Positions 49,093 through 58,653 of a DNA stretch of 64,000 nucleotides are shown piece after piece (positions within the stretch are counted from its first letter, which is position 1; the number at the start of each line of letters is the position of its first letter). Source of the stretch: Burkholderiales bacterium (GTDB lineage Bacteria; Pseudomonadota; Gammaproteobacteria; Burkholderiales; Thiobacteraceae); assembly GCA_018781585.1 (NCBI GenBank), contig JADMJT010000021.1, positions 1 to 64,000 of the forward strand. The letters are read 5' to 3'. Below the pieces are notes generated by a model, which searched no databases, was not told the DNA's origin, and worked only from the letters and a program-made list of their open reading frames with translations. The position numbers were made by a program, and so were the translations under genes.

Positions 49093-49653
49093 TCAAAACT
49101 CGTTCTGCAACTTCTTATACCCCTTCACCAGCTCATGATTGGCGCGCGCCACGGATTCGGAAAAATCCGCGGTCTGCGGCGTGACCTGCTGGATGTTCGC
49201 GAGGTCCGAACTGGAGTGGATGTTGGTCGTTGAAGGAATATAGAAGCCTGCGGGGATTTCGCAGCCTTCCACCACCGAGTTGTGGCGCACCACCGAGCGT
49301 TCGCCGATGGTGCAGTTGAACAGCACTGAATTAAATCCGATGAATACATGGTCGCCCACTACGCACGGCCCATGCACGATGGAGCGATGGGCGATCGAAG
49401 TGAACTTACCGATTTGCACCAAGCCCCCCGCCTTGGAGTGGATCACCACGCCATCCTGAATATTCGAGTTTGCACCGATGATGACCGGCTCCATCTGGCC
49501 ATTTTCATCCACCTCGTCGGCGCGGATCACCGCATAAGGTCCGACAAACACGTTTTCCTCGATGATGATTTTGCCGCAGATGATCGCGGTCTGGTCCACA
49601 TAGGCGGATTCATGGATTTGCGGAATATCGCCGCTGGGGTTTTTTCGGATCAT
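49093..49653 (-). CDS. Gamma-carbonic-anhydrase-like left-handed beta-helix protein
   Basis: GANSNIQDGVVIHSKAGGLVQIGKFTSIAHRSIVHGPCVVGDHVFIGFNSVLFNCTIG: NxQD, H and HxxxxH pattern as in Cam-type gamma-CAs. Confidence 0.85.
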   Translation of the reverse strand: MIRKNPSGDIPQIHESAYVDQTAIICGKIIIEENVFVGPYAVIRADEVDENGQMEPVIIGANSNIQDGVVIHSKAGGLVQIGKFTSIAHRSIVHGPCVVGDHVFIGFNSVLFNCTIGERSVVRHNSVVEGCEIPAGFYIPSTTNIHSSSDLANIQQVTPQTADFSESVARANHELVKGYKKLQNEF

Positions 49654-49748
49654 GGCTCGCGTACCGGAAACAGGATTTATCGGAGAACTGCGATGCAATC
49701 ATAGGTTTATTGCATGGTCAGGCTGGTCAGCCCTAACGATATGAATTA

Positions 49749-49760
49749 AAATTGCAATTT
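49749..49760. promoter_or_regulatory. Perfect 12-bp palindrome AAATTGCAATTT between gamma-CA and SulP2
   Basis: Sequence dyad in the divergent intergenic region. Confidence 0.4.
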
Positions 49761-49932
49761 GTATCGTAGGTGTTTAATTTTGCATCAATCAGGCCGGAGC
49801 CGATTCTGCCGGAAAAGAGCAGAGCGGTAAAGGCCGGTTCCGCTGTTTCCATCTTGATTCGGTTTTTCTGTCCTGGCTTTTTAAGCCGGGTTTTGGTCGT
49901 GTCTGTCAGTACCAGAAAATATTTAGGAAGTT

Positions 49933-52062
49933 TTGATGATCTCCAAGAAGCTGTTGCAGCGATTTTTCCCCTTTCTCTCCTGGTTTCCGGTCGATTCCAT
50001 CGTTCTACGCGGCGACCTGATTGCCGGTATCACGGGTGCCTTGGTGCTGGTTCCCAAGGCCATGGCCTATGCTCAACTAGCGGGGTTGCCGGTGTATTTC
50101 GGTCTCTACACAGCCTTCATTCCCGCCATCCTCGGAGCCTTGTGGGGCTCATCGCGGCAACTGGCCACCGGCCCCGTGGCGATTGTGTCTCTCATGACCG
50201 CCGCCGCAGTCGCGCCGCTTGCGGTGCCCATGACGGAAAGCTTCATTGGTCTCGTACTGCTCTTAACCTTCATGGTGGGCTTGATCCAATTCGGGTTGGG
50301 GACCTTAAAACTGGGCACCGTGGTCAATTTCGTATCGCATCCGGTCATATTGGGTTTCATGAATGCGGCGGCCATCATCATCGCCATCTCCATGCTCGAC
50401 AAGTTATTGGGCATTCCTAAGGGACGGAGCGATTCGTTCCTGGTGGATGTGTGGGAGATGTTGGGCTACTTGCCGCTGACCCATTTGCCGACGCTGGCCA
50501 TGGCGGTGTTTGCCTTGGCGTTGATGCTAGGCTTGAAGAAAGTGCCGTTGCTGGCGAAGACCAGCGTGCTGATCGCGGTGATTATCACCACGCTGGTAAG
50601 CGTTGCTGTGAATTACGAACAGAGTGCCAAGGGTCAGCCTGATTTGATCGCCGATTCCGCCGCGCGTGAGCTGGTGACGAGCTATGCCACTACCGAGCAG
50701 CGCATTAACAGCCTCCTAGCCGAGGTAACGGCCAAGTCGACGCAACTGCGCGCCTATGAAAAAGCCAACAATCCCCGTGCTGCTGCTGATCTTCGGCATG
50801 ACATTGATCTCATGAAGCTGGATAGCGCGAGCTTGGAAAAAGAAAACAAGCAGCGCTTGCACTACATTCGCAAACTGCAATTCGAACGCGCCAAAGCGGC
50901 AGATGGACAGCCCACCGCGCTCTATTTGAAAGGCATCGTGCCCACCGGCATCGAGACTGATGGCCATGCCTGGCATATCAAGAAAATCGAGAAGGGTGAG
51001 ATGAAGCTGATCGGCGGGGGCGAGGTGGTCGGCACCATTCCCCAAGGCTTGCCTTCCCTGCGCGTGCCCACACTGAGCTTCGACGCCCTGATGTCCCTAT
51101 TCTCGGCGGCGATCATCATCTCGCTCGTGGCCTTCATGGAGTCGATCTCCATGGCCAAGGCCATGGCGGCCAAATCCAAGCAGAAGGTCGATCCCAACCA
51201 GGAGCTGATCGGCCAGGGCTTGTCCAATCTTGGTGGCGCTTTCTTCCAGGCTTATCCGGCGTGCGGTTCCTTCACCGGTTCCGCCATCAACTTGCAGGCC
51301 GGGGCCAAGACCGGTTTTGCCATGGTGTTCAACGGCGTGTTCGTGGCCATGACGCTGCTGTTTCTTACGCCCTACCTGTATCACCTTCCCCAAGCTACTT
51401 TAGCGGTGATCATCTTGCTGGCCGTGGTCGGGCTGGTGAATATTCCGGCGTTAAAACATACCTGGCAGGCCAGCCGATCCGACGGCATCGTTGCTTTTAC
51501 CACTTTCAGTGTCACCCTGCTGGCCGCCCCGCATTTGGATAAGGGCATCATGGTGGGTGCGATACTTGCCATCGTGCTCTACCTCTATCGCACCATGAAA
51601 CCCCGCGTGTCGCAGCTTGGGCGGCACAAGGACGGCACCCTGCGCGACGTCAAGGTTTATCCAGACATGCCCACTAGCGAGCATCTGATTGCCATGCGTT
51701 TCGACGGCTCGCTCTACTTTGCCAACGTGTCTTATTTTGAAGACACCGTGCTCGAAGCCGTGGCCAGCAAACCCAATGCCAAATACCTGCTGGTGGTGGG
51801 CGAGGGCATCAACCAGCTTGATGCCACGGGTGAGGAAATGTTGCATCACCTGGTGGAGCGGCTGCGTGAAACGGGTGTGGTGATTGTGTTCTCCGGCCTG
51901 AAAAAACAGGTGCGGGACGTGATGCAAGCCACTGGCTTGAACGAACTGATCGGCGCGGACAATTTCTTTCCCACCGAAGATTCGGCGATTGCGGCGGTCT
52001 ATGAGCGTCTGGGGGTCGAGGCGGAGGACGATCTGTTCTGCGCGCTGCCAGCCCGGGCCTGA
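49933..52062 (+). CDS. SulP family anion transporter with STAS domain and internal coiled-coil-like insertion
   Basis: Close paralogue of the 43429-45600 product, including the insertion and C-terminal STAS. Confidence 0.93.
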   Translation: MMISKKLLQRFFPFLSWFPVDSIVLRGDLIAGITGALVLVPKAMAYAQLAGLPVYFGLYTAFIPAILGALWGSSRQLATGPVAIVSLMTAAAVAPLAVPMTESFIGLVLLLTFMVGLIQFGLGTLKLGTVVNFVSHPVILGFMNAAAIIIAISMLDKLLGIPKGRSDSFLVDVWEMLGYLPLTHLPTLAMAVFALALMLGLKKVPLLAKTSVLIAVIITTLVSVAVNYEQSAKGQPDLIADSAARELVTSYATTEQRINSLLAEVTAKSTQLRAYEKANNPRAAADLRHDIDLMKLDSASLEKENKQRLHYIRKLQFERAKAADGQPTALYLKGIVPTGIETDGHAWHIKKIEKGEMKLIGGGEVVGTIPQGLPSLRVPTLSFDALMSLFSAAIIISLVAFMESISMAKAMAAKSKQKVDPNQELIGQGLSNLGGAFFQAYPACGSFTGSAINLQAGAKTGFAMVFNGVFVAMTLLFLTPYLYHLPQATLAVIILLAVVGLVNIPALKHTWQASRSDGIVAFTTFSVTLLAAPHLDKGIMVGAILAIVLYLYRTMKPRVSQLGRHKDGTLRDVKVYPDMPTSEHLIAMRFDGSLYFANVSYFEDTVLEAVASKPNAKYLLVVGEGINQLDATGEEMLHHLVERLRETGVVIVFSGLKKQVRDVMQATGLNELIGADNFFPTEDSAIAAVYERLGVEAEDDLFCALPARA

Positions 52063-52075
52063 CGCTGAAAATAGA

Positions 52076-53863
52076 TTAAGCGCGCGGCTCGCCGTTCGGC
52101 AATGTGATCTGGCACTCGGGGAAAATGCGTGCTTGGCAGCTGCGGCAAATAGCTGAATCGAGCTTGGGATAGATCGCCTCGATCGGGCGCACCTTGATCG
52201 GAAAAATGTTATCGCGCCCGATGTAGCCAATATATGGCCCCTTGCGCAGGGTGCCGCACACCGATTCCTTCACCCGGTAGAAATACAGACCACCGCCTAG
52301 TTTCTCGCGCCGTCGCGCTTCCTGCGCAAGCATCTCGGCGCCGGCGATGTCGATGAAATTGACCCCGCTGGCGACGATCAGTACATGCTTTTTTTGGGGC
52401 GCCTGTTCGTCGATCTCATGCAAGGCTTGCTGCACATGATCTACCGCGCCGAAGAAGATGGAGCCATTGATGCGCACCATCTTCAATTGCGGGCATTCAT
52501 CATGCTCTTCGGCGCTGACGTGGTGGTAGCTGCCCGGCGCGGGGTCGGGCACCACCGCCTTCACTTGCGGGCGCGAAGTGCGGTAAAGGTAGAACATGAG
52601 CGAAATCAGCACACCGAAGAAAATACCTTTTTCCAGGTTGATCAGCGTACCGATCAGCGTGACCCAAAGAATCACGCTTTCGGCGCGACTGGCTTTAGCA
52701 ATCGCGATGATGTGGTGAAAATCGATCAAGCCCCAGGCCACCAGAAACAATAGCCCGGCCATGGCGGCATTGGGCAAATAAGCGGCCAGGGGTGCGACCA
52801 GCAGCAAAACCACCAGTAGAAAAATCGAAGCGAACACCGCCGCCAGCGGCGTCTGGGCGCCGGAAGCGAAATTGACGCCGCTGCGATTGAAGGAGCCGCT
52901 GGATGCATAGCCGGAGAAAAAGCTACCAATGAAATTGGACAAGCCTTGGCCGATGAATTCTTGATTGCCGTCGATGCGTTGTTCCGATTTCACCGCGACC
53001 GAACGCGCGATCGATACCGCTTCGGTCAACGCAAGCATGGTCACCACCAGCGCCGGGAAAACCATGTGGCGAATAGCGTCGAGTGAGAAATCGGGGCGGG
53101 AAAAGGGCGGTAAATGGGCGGGCAGCGCGCCGATGGTTTTGATGCCGGTCTGTGCCAGCCCGCCGAATAAATCATTCAACCATAATGCAGCCAAACTGCC
53201 GATGATCATTGCCACGATCATATAGGGAAGCTTGGGCACGAATTTTTTGACTAAGATGCCCGAGATCAATGTCACCCCCGCCACACTCGCGACATAGGGA
53301 TTGATGTTATTAAGGTGCAGCGCGAACAGCTTCAGTATGTCAAAAAAAGGTGTGCCGCGTGGAATATCGACCCCGAAGAAATTGGGTATTTGGCTCCCCG
53401 CAATCAACAGTGCCGCGCCTGCGGTGAAGCCGATCACCACCGTGTGCGAAATGAAATTTACCAGCGCACCCATGCGTGCCAAGCCCAAAATCAGTTGGAA
53501 CAAGCCGGTAAAAAAGGTGAGCGTCAACACCATGCCGATGAATTGCTGGCTACCCGGTTCCGCGAATGGACTGACCGAGGCGAACACCGCAATCGAAATC
53601 GCCGTGGTGGGCCCGGAAACTAAATGCCAGCTCGAACCGAACAAGGCGGCAATAATCGTGGGTACCATCGCCGCATACAGGCCATATTCTGGCGGCAGCC
53701 CGGCGATGGTGGCGAAGGCCACGCCTTGCGGCAGCACAATCAACGCGCCCGTTAAGCCTGCTGTCAGATCGGCACGGGTCGTCGCGCGATTGACCGTGGG
53801 CCACCAACGCAAGAAGGGGAGCAAGTTGTATAGCCAGAGTGGGCAGGCGAGCGAGGTGTTCAA
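52076..53863 (-). CDS. SulP family anion transporter with STAS domain, no insertion, Cys-rich C-terminal tail
   Basis: DLTAGLTGALIVLPQGVAFATIAGLPPEYGLYAAMVPTIIAALFGSSWHLVSGPTTAISIAVFASVSPFA...; STAS; tail ICRSCQARIFPECQ. Confidence 0.93.
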   Translation of the reverse strand: MNTSLACPLWLYNLLPFLRWWPTVNRATTRADLTAGLTGALIVLPQGVAFATIAGLPPEYGLYAAMVPTIIAALFGSSWHLVSGPTTAISIAVFASVSPFAEPGSQQFIGMVLTLTFFTGLFQLILGLARMGALVNFISHTVVIGFTAGAALLIAGSQIPNFFGVDIPRGTPFFDILKLFALHLNNINPYVASVAGVTLISGILVKKFVPKLPYMIVAMIIGSLAALWLNDLFGGLAQTGIKTIGALPAHLPPFSRPDFSLDAIRHMVFPALVVTMLALTEAVSIARSVAVKSEQRIDGNQEFIGQGLSNFIGSFFSGYASSGSFNRSGVNFASGAQTPLAAVFASIFLLVVLLLVAPLAAYLPNAAMAGLLFLVAWGLIDFHHIIAIAKASRAESVILWVTLIGTLINLEKGIFFGVLISLMFYLYRTSRPQVKAVVPDPAPGSYHHVSAEEHDECPQLKMVRINGSIFFGAVDHVQQALHEIDEQAPQKKHVLIVASGVNFIDIAGAEMLAQEARRREKLGGGLYFYRVKESVCGTLRKGPYIGYIGRDNIFPIKVRPIEAIYPKLDSAICRSCQARIFPECQITLPNGEPRA

Positions 53864-54051
53864 TCTGATTCCTATGTGGGATGGGCTATTGCAGCCTGGA
53901 GAATTTCATAATTATCTAATATTTAAGCTGTTTTTCCAAGGTTTTAGGGGAAAATGCCTTGACCTAGACCAATGTCCTAAATAGCATGGATTCAAGTACA
54001 GGGGCGCAGTAAAAAAATAATTGCAGTCCATTCATGAGGTTTTCAAACGCC

Positions 54052-56802
54052 ATGACCCACGATCCAGATTCAAACCCACCTACTGCTTTTAGCCAAGTGA
54101 TTGCCGCCGAGCAAGACGCCATACTCAGGCTGGAAGGCGATACCGGCCAGCCACGCCAGTTCGCAGGGCTGGCTTTTTCCGGCGGCGGCATACGCAGCGC
54201 CACGTTTAATCTGGGGATAATTCAAGCGCTGGCAGAACTCAAGTTGCTGCGCCATTTCGATTACCTCTCCACCGTATCGGGGGGCGGCTACATTGGCGGT
54301 TGGTTGTCAGCCTATATCCATCGCCGCGCGGCGGGCGATGTGCGCCAAGCCGAAGCAAAACTCCACAGCGGCGGACAGGAAGATAGTGCGCTGCGTTTTC
54401 TGCGCAGCTACAGCAATTACCTCACGCCACGCTTAGGGTTTTTTTCGGCGGATACGCTGACGGCAGTGGCGACCTATGTGCGTAATCTCTATCTCAATCT
54501 GAGCGTGCTGCTGCTGTATTTGGCGGCTGCGCTGTTGCTGCCGCGCATTTTGGTTTGGAGCGGTCGTTGGCTCGCGGGATGGGAAGGAGAGGCGGCGACG
54601 GCGGCAGGCCGCAGCGACCTTTTGTTTGTCCTGGGGGGTGGATTCATTACATTGGCCATGGTGTTCATCGGCCTCAATCTGGCTTGGCGCGGCGCTAAGC
54701 AAACGGCCGCGCCGCCTTTTTTCACGCGCCAGTTACCTATCATCTTGCTGGTGGTGCTGCCCACGCTGCTCGCGGCCTGGTTCATGGGTTATGGCTTGTA
54801 TGTGGATTCACAAGCCTTCGCCGCCATGACTGTTTGGTCATGGGTGGGCTGGGGCGTGCTCGCCTATTGGTTGCCGTGGATCCTGGGTTGGCTGATCGGG
54901 CGCTGGTATAGCCGCGATGATCCGGACACCCCGCCGCTAACGCCGGCTGTGATCGCGCGCGGCATGGTGTATGCGTTGGGTGCGGCGGCGCTCGGCGGGC
55001 TGATGCTATCGCTGTTCGCGCGCTTCGCCGATTGGGTTCATCTATACGGCTATAGCGGCTCCTGGATTATTTCCGCCGTGGGCGCCGGTTTGATGCTGAA
55101 GTTTTATTCGCTCACCGTGGTGGCGCATATCGGGCTCATGGGCCGCGATTTTTCGCATGAGGCGCGCGAATGGTGGGCGCGCTTGGGCGGCTGGTTGTTG
55201 CTGTGCGCTTTGATCTGGGCGGGTGTGTTTAGCATCGTGTTTATAGCCCCCGCATTTTTCAAATGGGCGCCGCATTGGTTTTTGCAATCGGGCGGCGTGG
55301 CTTGGGTTTTCGCAACAGTGACCGGCATCGTGCTGGGCCGCAGCCCGGCAACCAGCTTAGCCACCAACAAGACTTGGCGCGATCGCGTCGCATCGGTAAC
55401 GCCTTATGTATTTATCATCGGCCTGATCGGCCTCATGGCCTGGGGGCTGCAAGAATTGCTGCTGCGTTTTTTCTGCGAGAGCTGCGCTCATGCGATCTAT
55501 GCGCCGGAGGTGACTTTCCTCGATGTGCTGTTGAAGGAGGCGACGTTCTTTAAGGCGGTGCCGATCGAGACTTTGCTCTGGCTGGCTGCGGGCAGCGCGA
55601 TCGCGGCCACCCTACTGGCCATGCGCGTGGATGTGAATTTGTTTTCCATCTACCACTTTTACCGGCAGCGGCTCACGCGCTGTTATTTGGGCGCGACGCG
55701 CAACGAGGCACGCACCCCGCATCCGTTTACCGGCTTCGATCCGCAGGACGATCTACCCTTGGATGCTTTCTGCCGCGTCGAAAATGGCAAGATCGTGTGC
55801 CAGCGGCCTTATCCGATCCTCAATACCGCGTTGAATTTAGTGCATGGCAAGCAACTGGCCTGGCAAGAGCGGCGGGCCGCTGCGTTCGCATTTAGCCCGC
55901 TCTACTGCGGTTATGATTTCGTGCTGCCGGATGAAACCGGCGCGCGCATCAGCTGCTACCGGCCGAGCGCGGCTTACCTGGAGGGCGCCATGCTTGGTTC
56001 AGCGATCGCGATTTCCGGCGCCGCCGCCTCGCCCAATATGGGTTACCACAGCTCACCCGCGCTGACTTTTCTGATGACCGTGTTCAACGTGCGGCTGGGT
56101 CATTGGAGCGGCAACCCATCTCATCCCCGCAGTTGGCGCCGCCAGAGCCCGAATGCGGGCGGCAAATATCTGCTCAAGGAATTGCTCGGTCTGACCGACG
56201 AGGAATCGTCCTATGTCTATCTTTCCGATGGCGGGCATTTTGAAAATCTCGGCATCTATGAGCTGGTGCGGCGGCGCTGCGACCACATCGTGGCGATCGA
56301 TGCCGGCGCGGATGCGCTCAATACCTTCGACGACCTGGGCAATGCCATCCGCAAGTGCTATGCCGATTTCGGCGTGGTAATCGACATCCGCGTGGACGAA
56401 TTAAAACGCAAGGCAGCGGGCGAAGTCGATGGCTATTGCGCGGTGGGCACGATACGCTACCCAGAGGGCGAAGCCGGCACGCTGATCTACATCAAGCCCG
56501 GCTTGACCGGGCAAGAGCCAGCCGACTTACTCAATTACGCCCGCACTTGCAGGGCGTTTCCGCACCAGTCCACCGCCGACCAATGGTTCGACGAATCGCA
56601 ATTCGAGAGCTACCGCAAACTCGGCCATTGGATTGGTAAATTGGTATTCGAAGGCCCACTCGGCGATACCCTGGAGCGGCGCAAACACGCGATTGACACC
56701 TCGCCCTTACTACCGTACCTACTTGCTGTGATGCGCGAGCAAGCCGAAAAACAAGCTGAAAACCGCGCCAGTAAGCTTGCGGCAAAGGGGGAGGCCGTCT
56801 AA
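54052..56802 (+). CDS. Patatin-like phospholipase with large internal transmembrane region
   Basis: FSGGGIRSATFNLGIIQALAELKLL...DYLSTVSGGGYIGG (GxSxG-type) and LSDGGHFENLGIYELVRRRCDHIVAIDAGAD (DGG), separated by about ten hydrophobic segments. Confidence 0.85.
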   Translation: MTHDPDSNPPTAFSQVIAAEQDAILRLEGDTGQPRQFAGLAFSGGGIRSATFNLGIIQALAELKLLRHFDYLSTVSGGGYIGGWLSAYIHRRAAGDVRQAEAKLHSGGQEDSALRFLRSYSNYLTPRLGFFSADTLTAVATYVRNLYLNLSVLLLYLAAALLLPRILVWSGRWLAGWEGEAATAAGRSDLLFVLGGGFITLAMVFIGLNLAWRGAKQTAAPPFFTRQLPIILLVVLPTLLAAWFMGYGLYVDSQAFAAMTVWSWVGWGVLAYWLPWILGWLIGRWYSRDDPDTPPLTPAVIARGMVYALGAAALGGLMLSLFARFADWVHLYGYSGSWIISAVGAGLMLKFYSLTVVAHIGLMGRDFSHEAREWWARLGGWLLLCALIWAGVFSIVFIAPAFFKWAPHWFLQSGGVAWVFATVTGIVLGRSPATSLATNKTWRDRVASVTPYVFIIGLIGLMAWGLQELLLRFFCESCAHAIYAPEVTFLDVLLKEATFFKAVPIETLLWLAAGSAIAATLLAMRVDVNLFSIYHFYRQRLTRCYLGATRNEARTPHPFTGFDPQDDLPLDAFCRVENGKIVCQRPYPILNTALNLVHGKQLAWQERRAAAFAFSPLYCGYDFVLPDETGARISCYRPSAAYLEGAMLGSAIAISGAAASPNMGYHSSPALTFLMTVFNVRLGHWSGNPSHPRSWRRQSPNAGGKYLLKELLGLTDEESSYVYLSDGGHFENLGIYELVRRRCDHIVAIDAGADALNTFDDLGNAIRKCYADFGVVIDIRVDELKRKAAGEVDGYCAVGTIRYPEGEAGTLIYIKPGLTGQEPADLLNYARTCRAFPHQSTADQWFDESQFESYRKLGHWIGKLVFEGPLGDTLERRKHAIDTSPLLPYLLAVMREQAEKQAENRASKLAAKGEAV

Positions 56803-56898
56803 AATAGCCCGCAACGCCGCGCACAGGCAGAGCAAACAACAACTAAAAGCGCGTGCCATCCAGGTTTTTAAACCATCAATGAATAAAGAGTGAGGAAA

Positions 56899-57216
56899 AT
56901 GAAGAAATACGCTATAGCCAGTCTGGTTCTCCTGGCTGCTGCGAGCGGCGCCGCGTTTGGCGCGGGCGATGCGGCGGCAGGCAAGAACAAAAGCTCCATG
57001 TGCGCCGGTTGCCACGGCATCCCCGGCTACCGCACGGTTTATCCCGACACCTACCAAGTGCCCAAAATTGGCGGCCAGCACGCGAGCTATATCGTGAGCG
57101 CGCTCAAAGGCTACAAAGCAGGCGATCGCAAGCACGCCACCATGCGCGCCATTGCCGGCAGCTTGACCGAGCAAGACATGAACGATCTCGCGGCCTACTA
57201 CGCCGAAGCCAAATAA
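56899..57216 (+). CDS. Small monohaem cytochrome c
   Basis: Signal peptide, CAGCH, C-terminal class I features. Confidence 0.9.
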   Translation: MKKYAIASLVLLAAASGAAFGAGDAAAGKNKSSMCAGCHGIPGYRTVYPDTYQVPKIGGQHASYIVSALKGYKAGDRKHATMRAIAGSLTEQDMNDLAAYYAEAK

Positions 57217-57229
57217 CAGGACGAATCAG

Positions 57230-57556
57230 ATGAAAATACAAACGCTACTCGCAGCCACCTTATTGAGCGTGGCGATCAGCAGCCCAGCCTGGGCGGCAGG
57301 GGATGCCGCCGCCGGCAAGAATAAATCGACCGTCTGCGCCGCCTGCCACGGACCGGATGGCAACAGCACTGCACCGGATTTTCCGAAACTCGCCGGCCAG
57401 CAGGGAGATTATCTGAGCCACACCCTCAAGGCCTATAAAACCAAAGCGCGCACCAACGCGATCATGAACGGCCAAGCGGCGACATTATCGGATCAAGACA
57501 TCGCTGATCTGGCGGCCTACTACGCTGGCCAAAAAGGGTTGTCCGTTAAGCGCTAA
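57230..57556 (+). CDS. Small monohaem cytochrome c
   Basis: Signal peptide, CAACHGPDGN, DFPKLAGQQGDYLSHTLKAYK. Confidence 0.92.
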   Translation: MKIQTLLAATLLSVAISSPAWAAGDAAAGKNKSTVCAACHGPDGNSTAPDFPKLAGQQGDYLSHTLKAYKTKARTNAIMNGQAATLSDQDIADLAAYYAGQKGLSVKR

Positions 57557-57573
57557 GCAAGGCTTCGCCCTAT

Positions 57574-57608
57574 AAAAAACCCGAGACGTTTGTCTTGGGT
57601 TTTTTTTC
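57574..57608 (+). terminator. Rho-independent terminator after cytochrome pair
   Basis: aaaaaacccgagac-gttt-gtcttgggtttttttt. Confidence 0.85.
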
Positions 57609-57822
57609 GTCCTTCATCCGTCCGTGCTCATCCTTCTAAATCGCTTAAGTTCTCCTCGCCCCTTTCCGTTAAGTAGTATGAAGATCGACAAATCTTTATC
57701 GAATGGTCGGTTGTGCAATCTGCATGATTCAACCCTTATTGAGTTATGGATATTCCTCGGGCATAGCTAAATGCCAGGGCGCTTGGTTGAGGTTGAGACG
57801 AAGCACCGTATTGGAGAAATAG

Positions 57823-58650
57823 ATGGAACGCACCTTACTTTTGGTGGATGACGAACAAAACATATTGTCGGCCTTATCTCGCTTGTTCCGGCGCGATGGT
57901 TATCGGATTCTCACCGCAAACAGCGGCAGCGAGGGTCTGTCGTTACTCGCGGAAAACAAAGTGGGCGTGATTCTTTCCGATCAGCGCATGCCAGCGATGT
58001 CTGGCTCGGAATTCTTAAGCCTCGTGAAAGACCGTTTTCCCGACACGGTGCGCATTATGCTTTCCGGTTACACCGATCTCGCGTCGGTGACGGATGCCAT
58101 CAACCGTGGCGCAATCTACAAATTCTTGACCAAACCGTGGGAAGACGAGCTTCTGCGCGACAACGTGAGTCTGGCGTTCGAGCATTATGAATTAACCTCT
58201 GAAAACGAACGCTTAACCCGCGAATTGACCGAGGCCAACGCACTTCTTGCCGCGACCAATCAAGGGTTAGAACGACGCGTGGAGGAAACCTCGCTCGAAT
58301 CCGCACAACAAGTCACCGTGTTGAATGTGGCGCACGAAGTCCTCGATGCACTGCCGCTCGGTGTGCTGGGGGTGGGCGACGAGGGCTTAGTGGCCATCGC
58401 CAACCGGGTTGCCATTGAGGTTTTAGAAAGTATGTCGCCGTTGCCGGTACTCGGTACCTTCGCCAACACGCGTTTGCCGCGCGAGCTACTGGATTGTTTG
58501 AAGCAAGTGGGGCAGAGCGGTCAACAAGTTTATGGAAAGATGGAAGTCGGCGTGGAACAAACCCCATGGGAAATTATTGGCAGCCGCCTCGGCCTCGCGT
58601 CGGAAGGCCGGGGTTATGTGTTGGTGATGATTCCAGCAGAAGCGCAGTGA
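57823..58650 (+). CDS. Response regulator (REC plus C-terminal PAS-like region)
   Basis: TLLLVDDEQNILSALSRLFRRDGYRILTANSGSEGLSLLAENKVGVILSDQRMPAMSGSEFL...YKFLTKPWEDELL. Confidence 0.9.
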   Translation: MERTLLLVDDEQNILSALSRLFRRDGYRILTANSGSEGLSLLAENKVGVILSDQRMPAMSGSEFLSLVKDRFPDTVRIMLSGYTDLASVTDAINRGAIYKFLTKPWEDELLRDNVSLAFEHYELTSENERLTRELTEANALLAATNQGLERRVEETSLESAQQVTVLNVAHEVLDALPLGVLGVGDEGLVAIANRVAIEVLESMSPLPVLGTFANTRLPRELLDCLKQVGQSGQQVYGKMEVGVEQTPWEIIGSRLGLASEGRGYVLVMIPAEAQ

Positions 58651-58653
58651 GCG

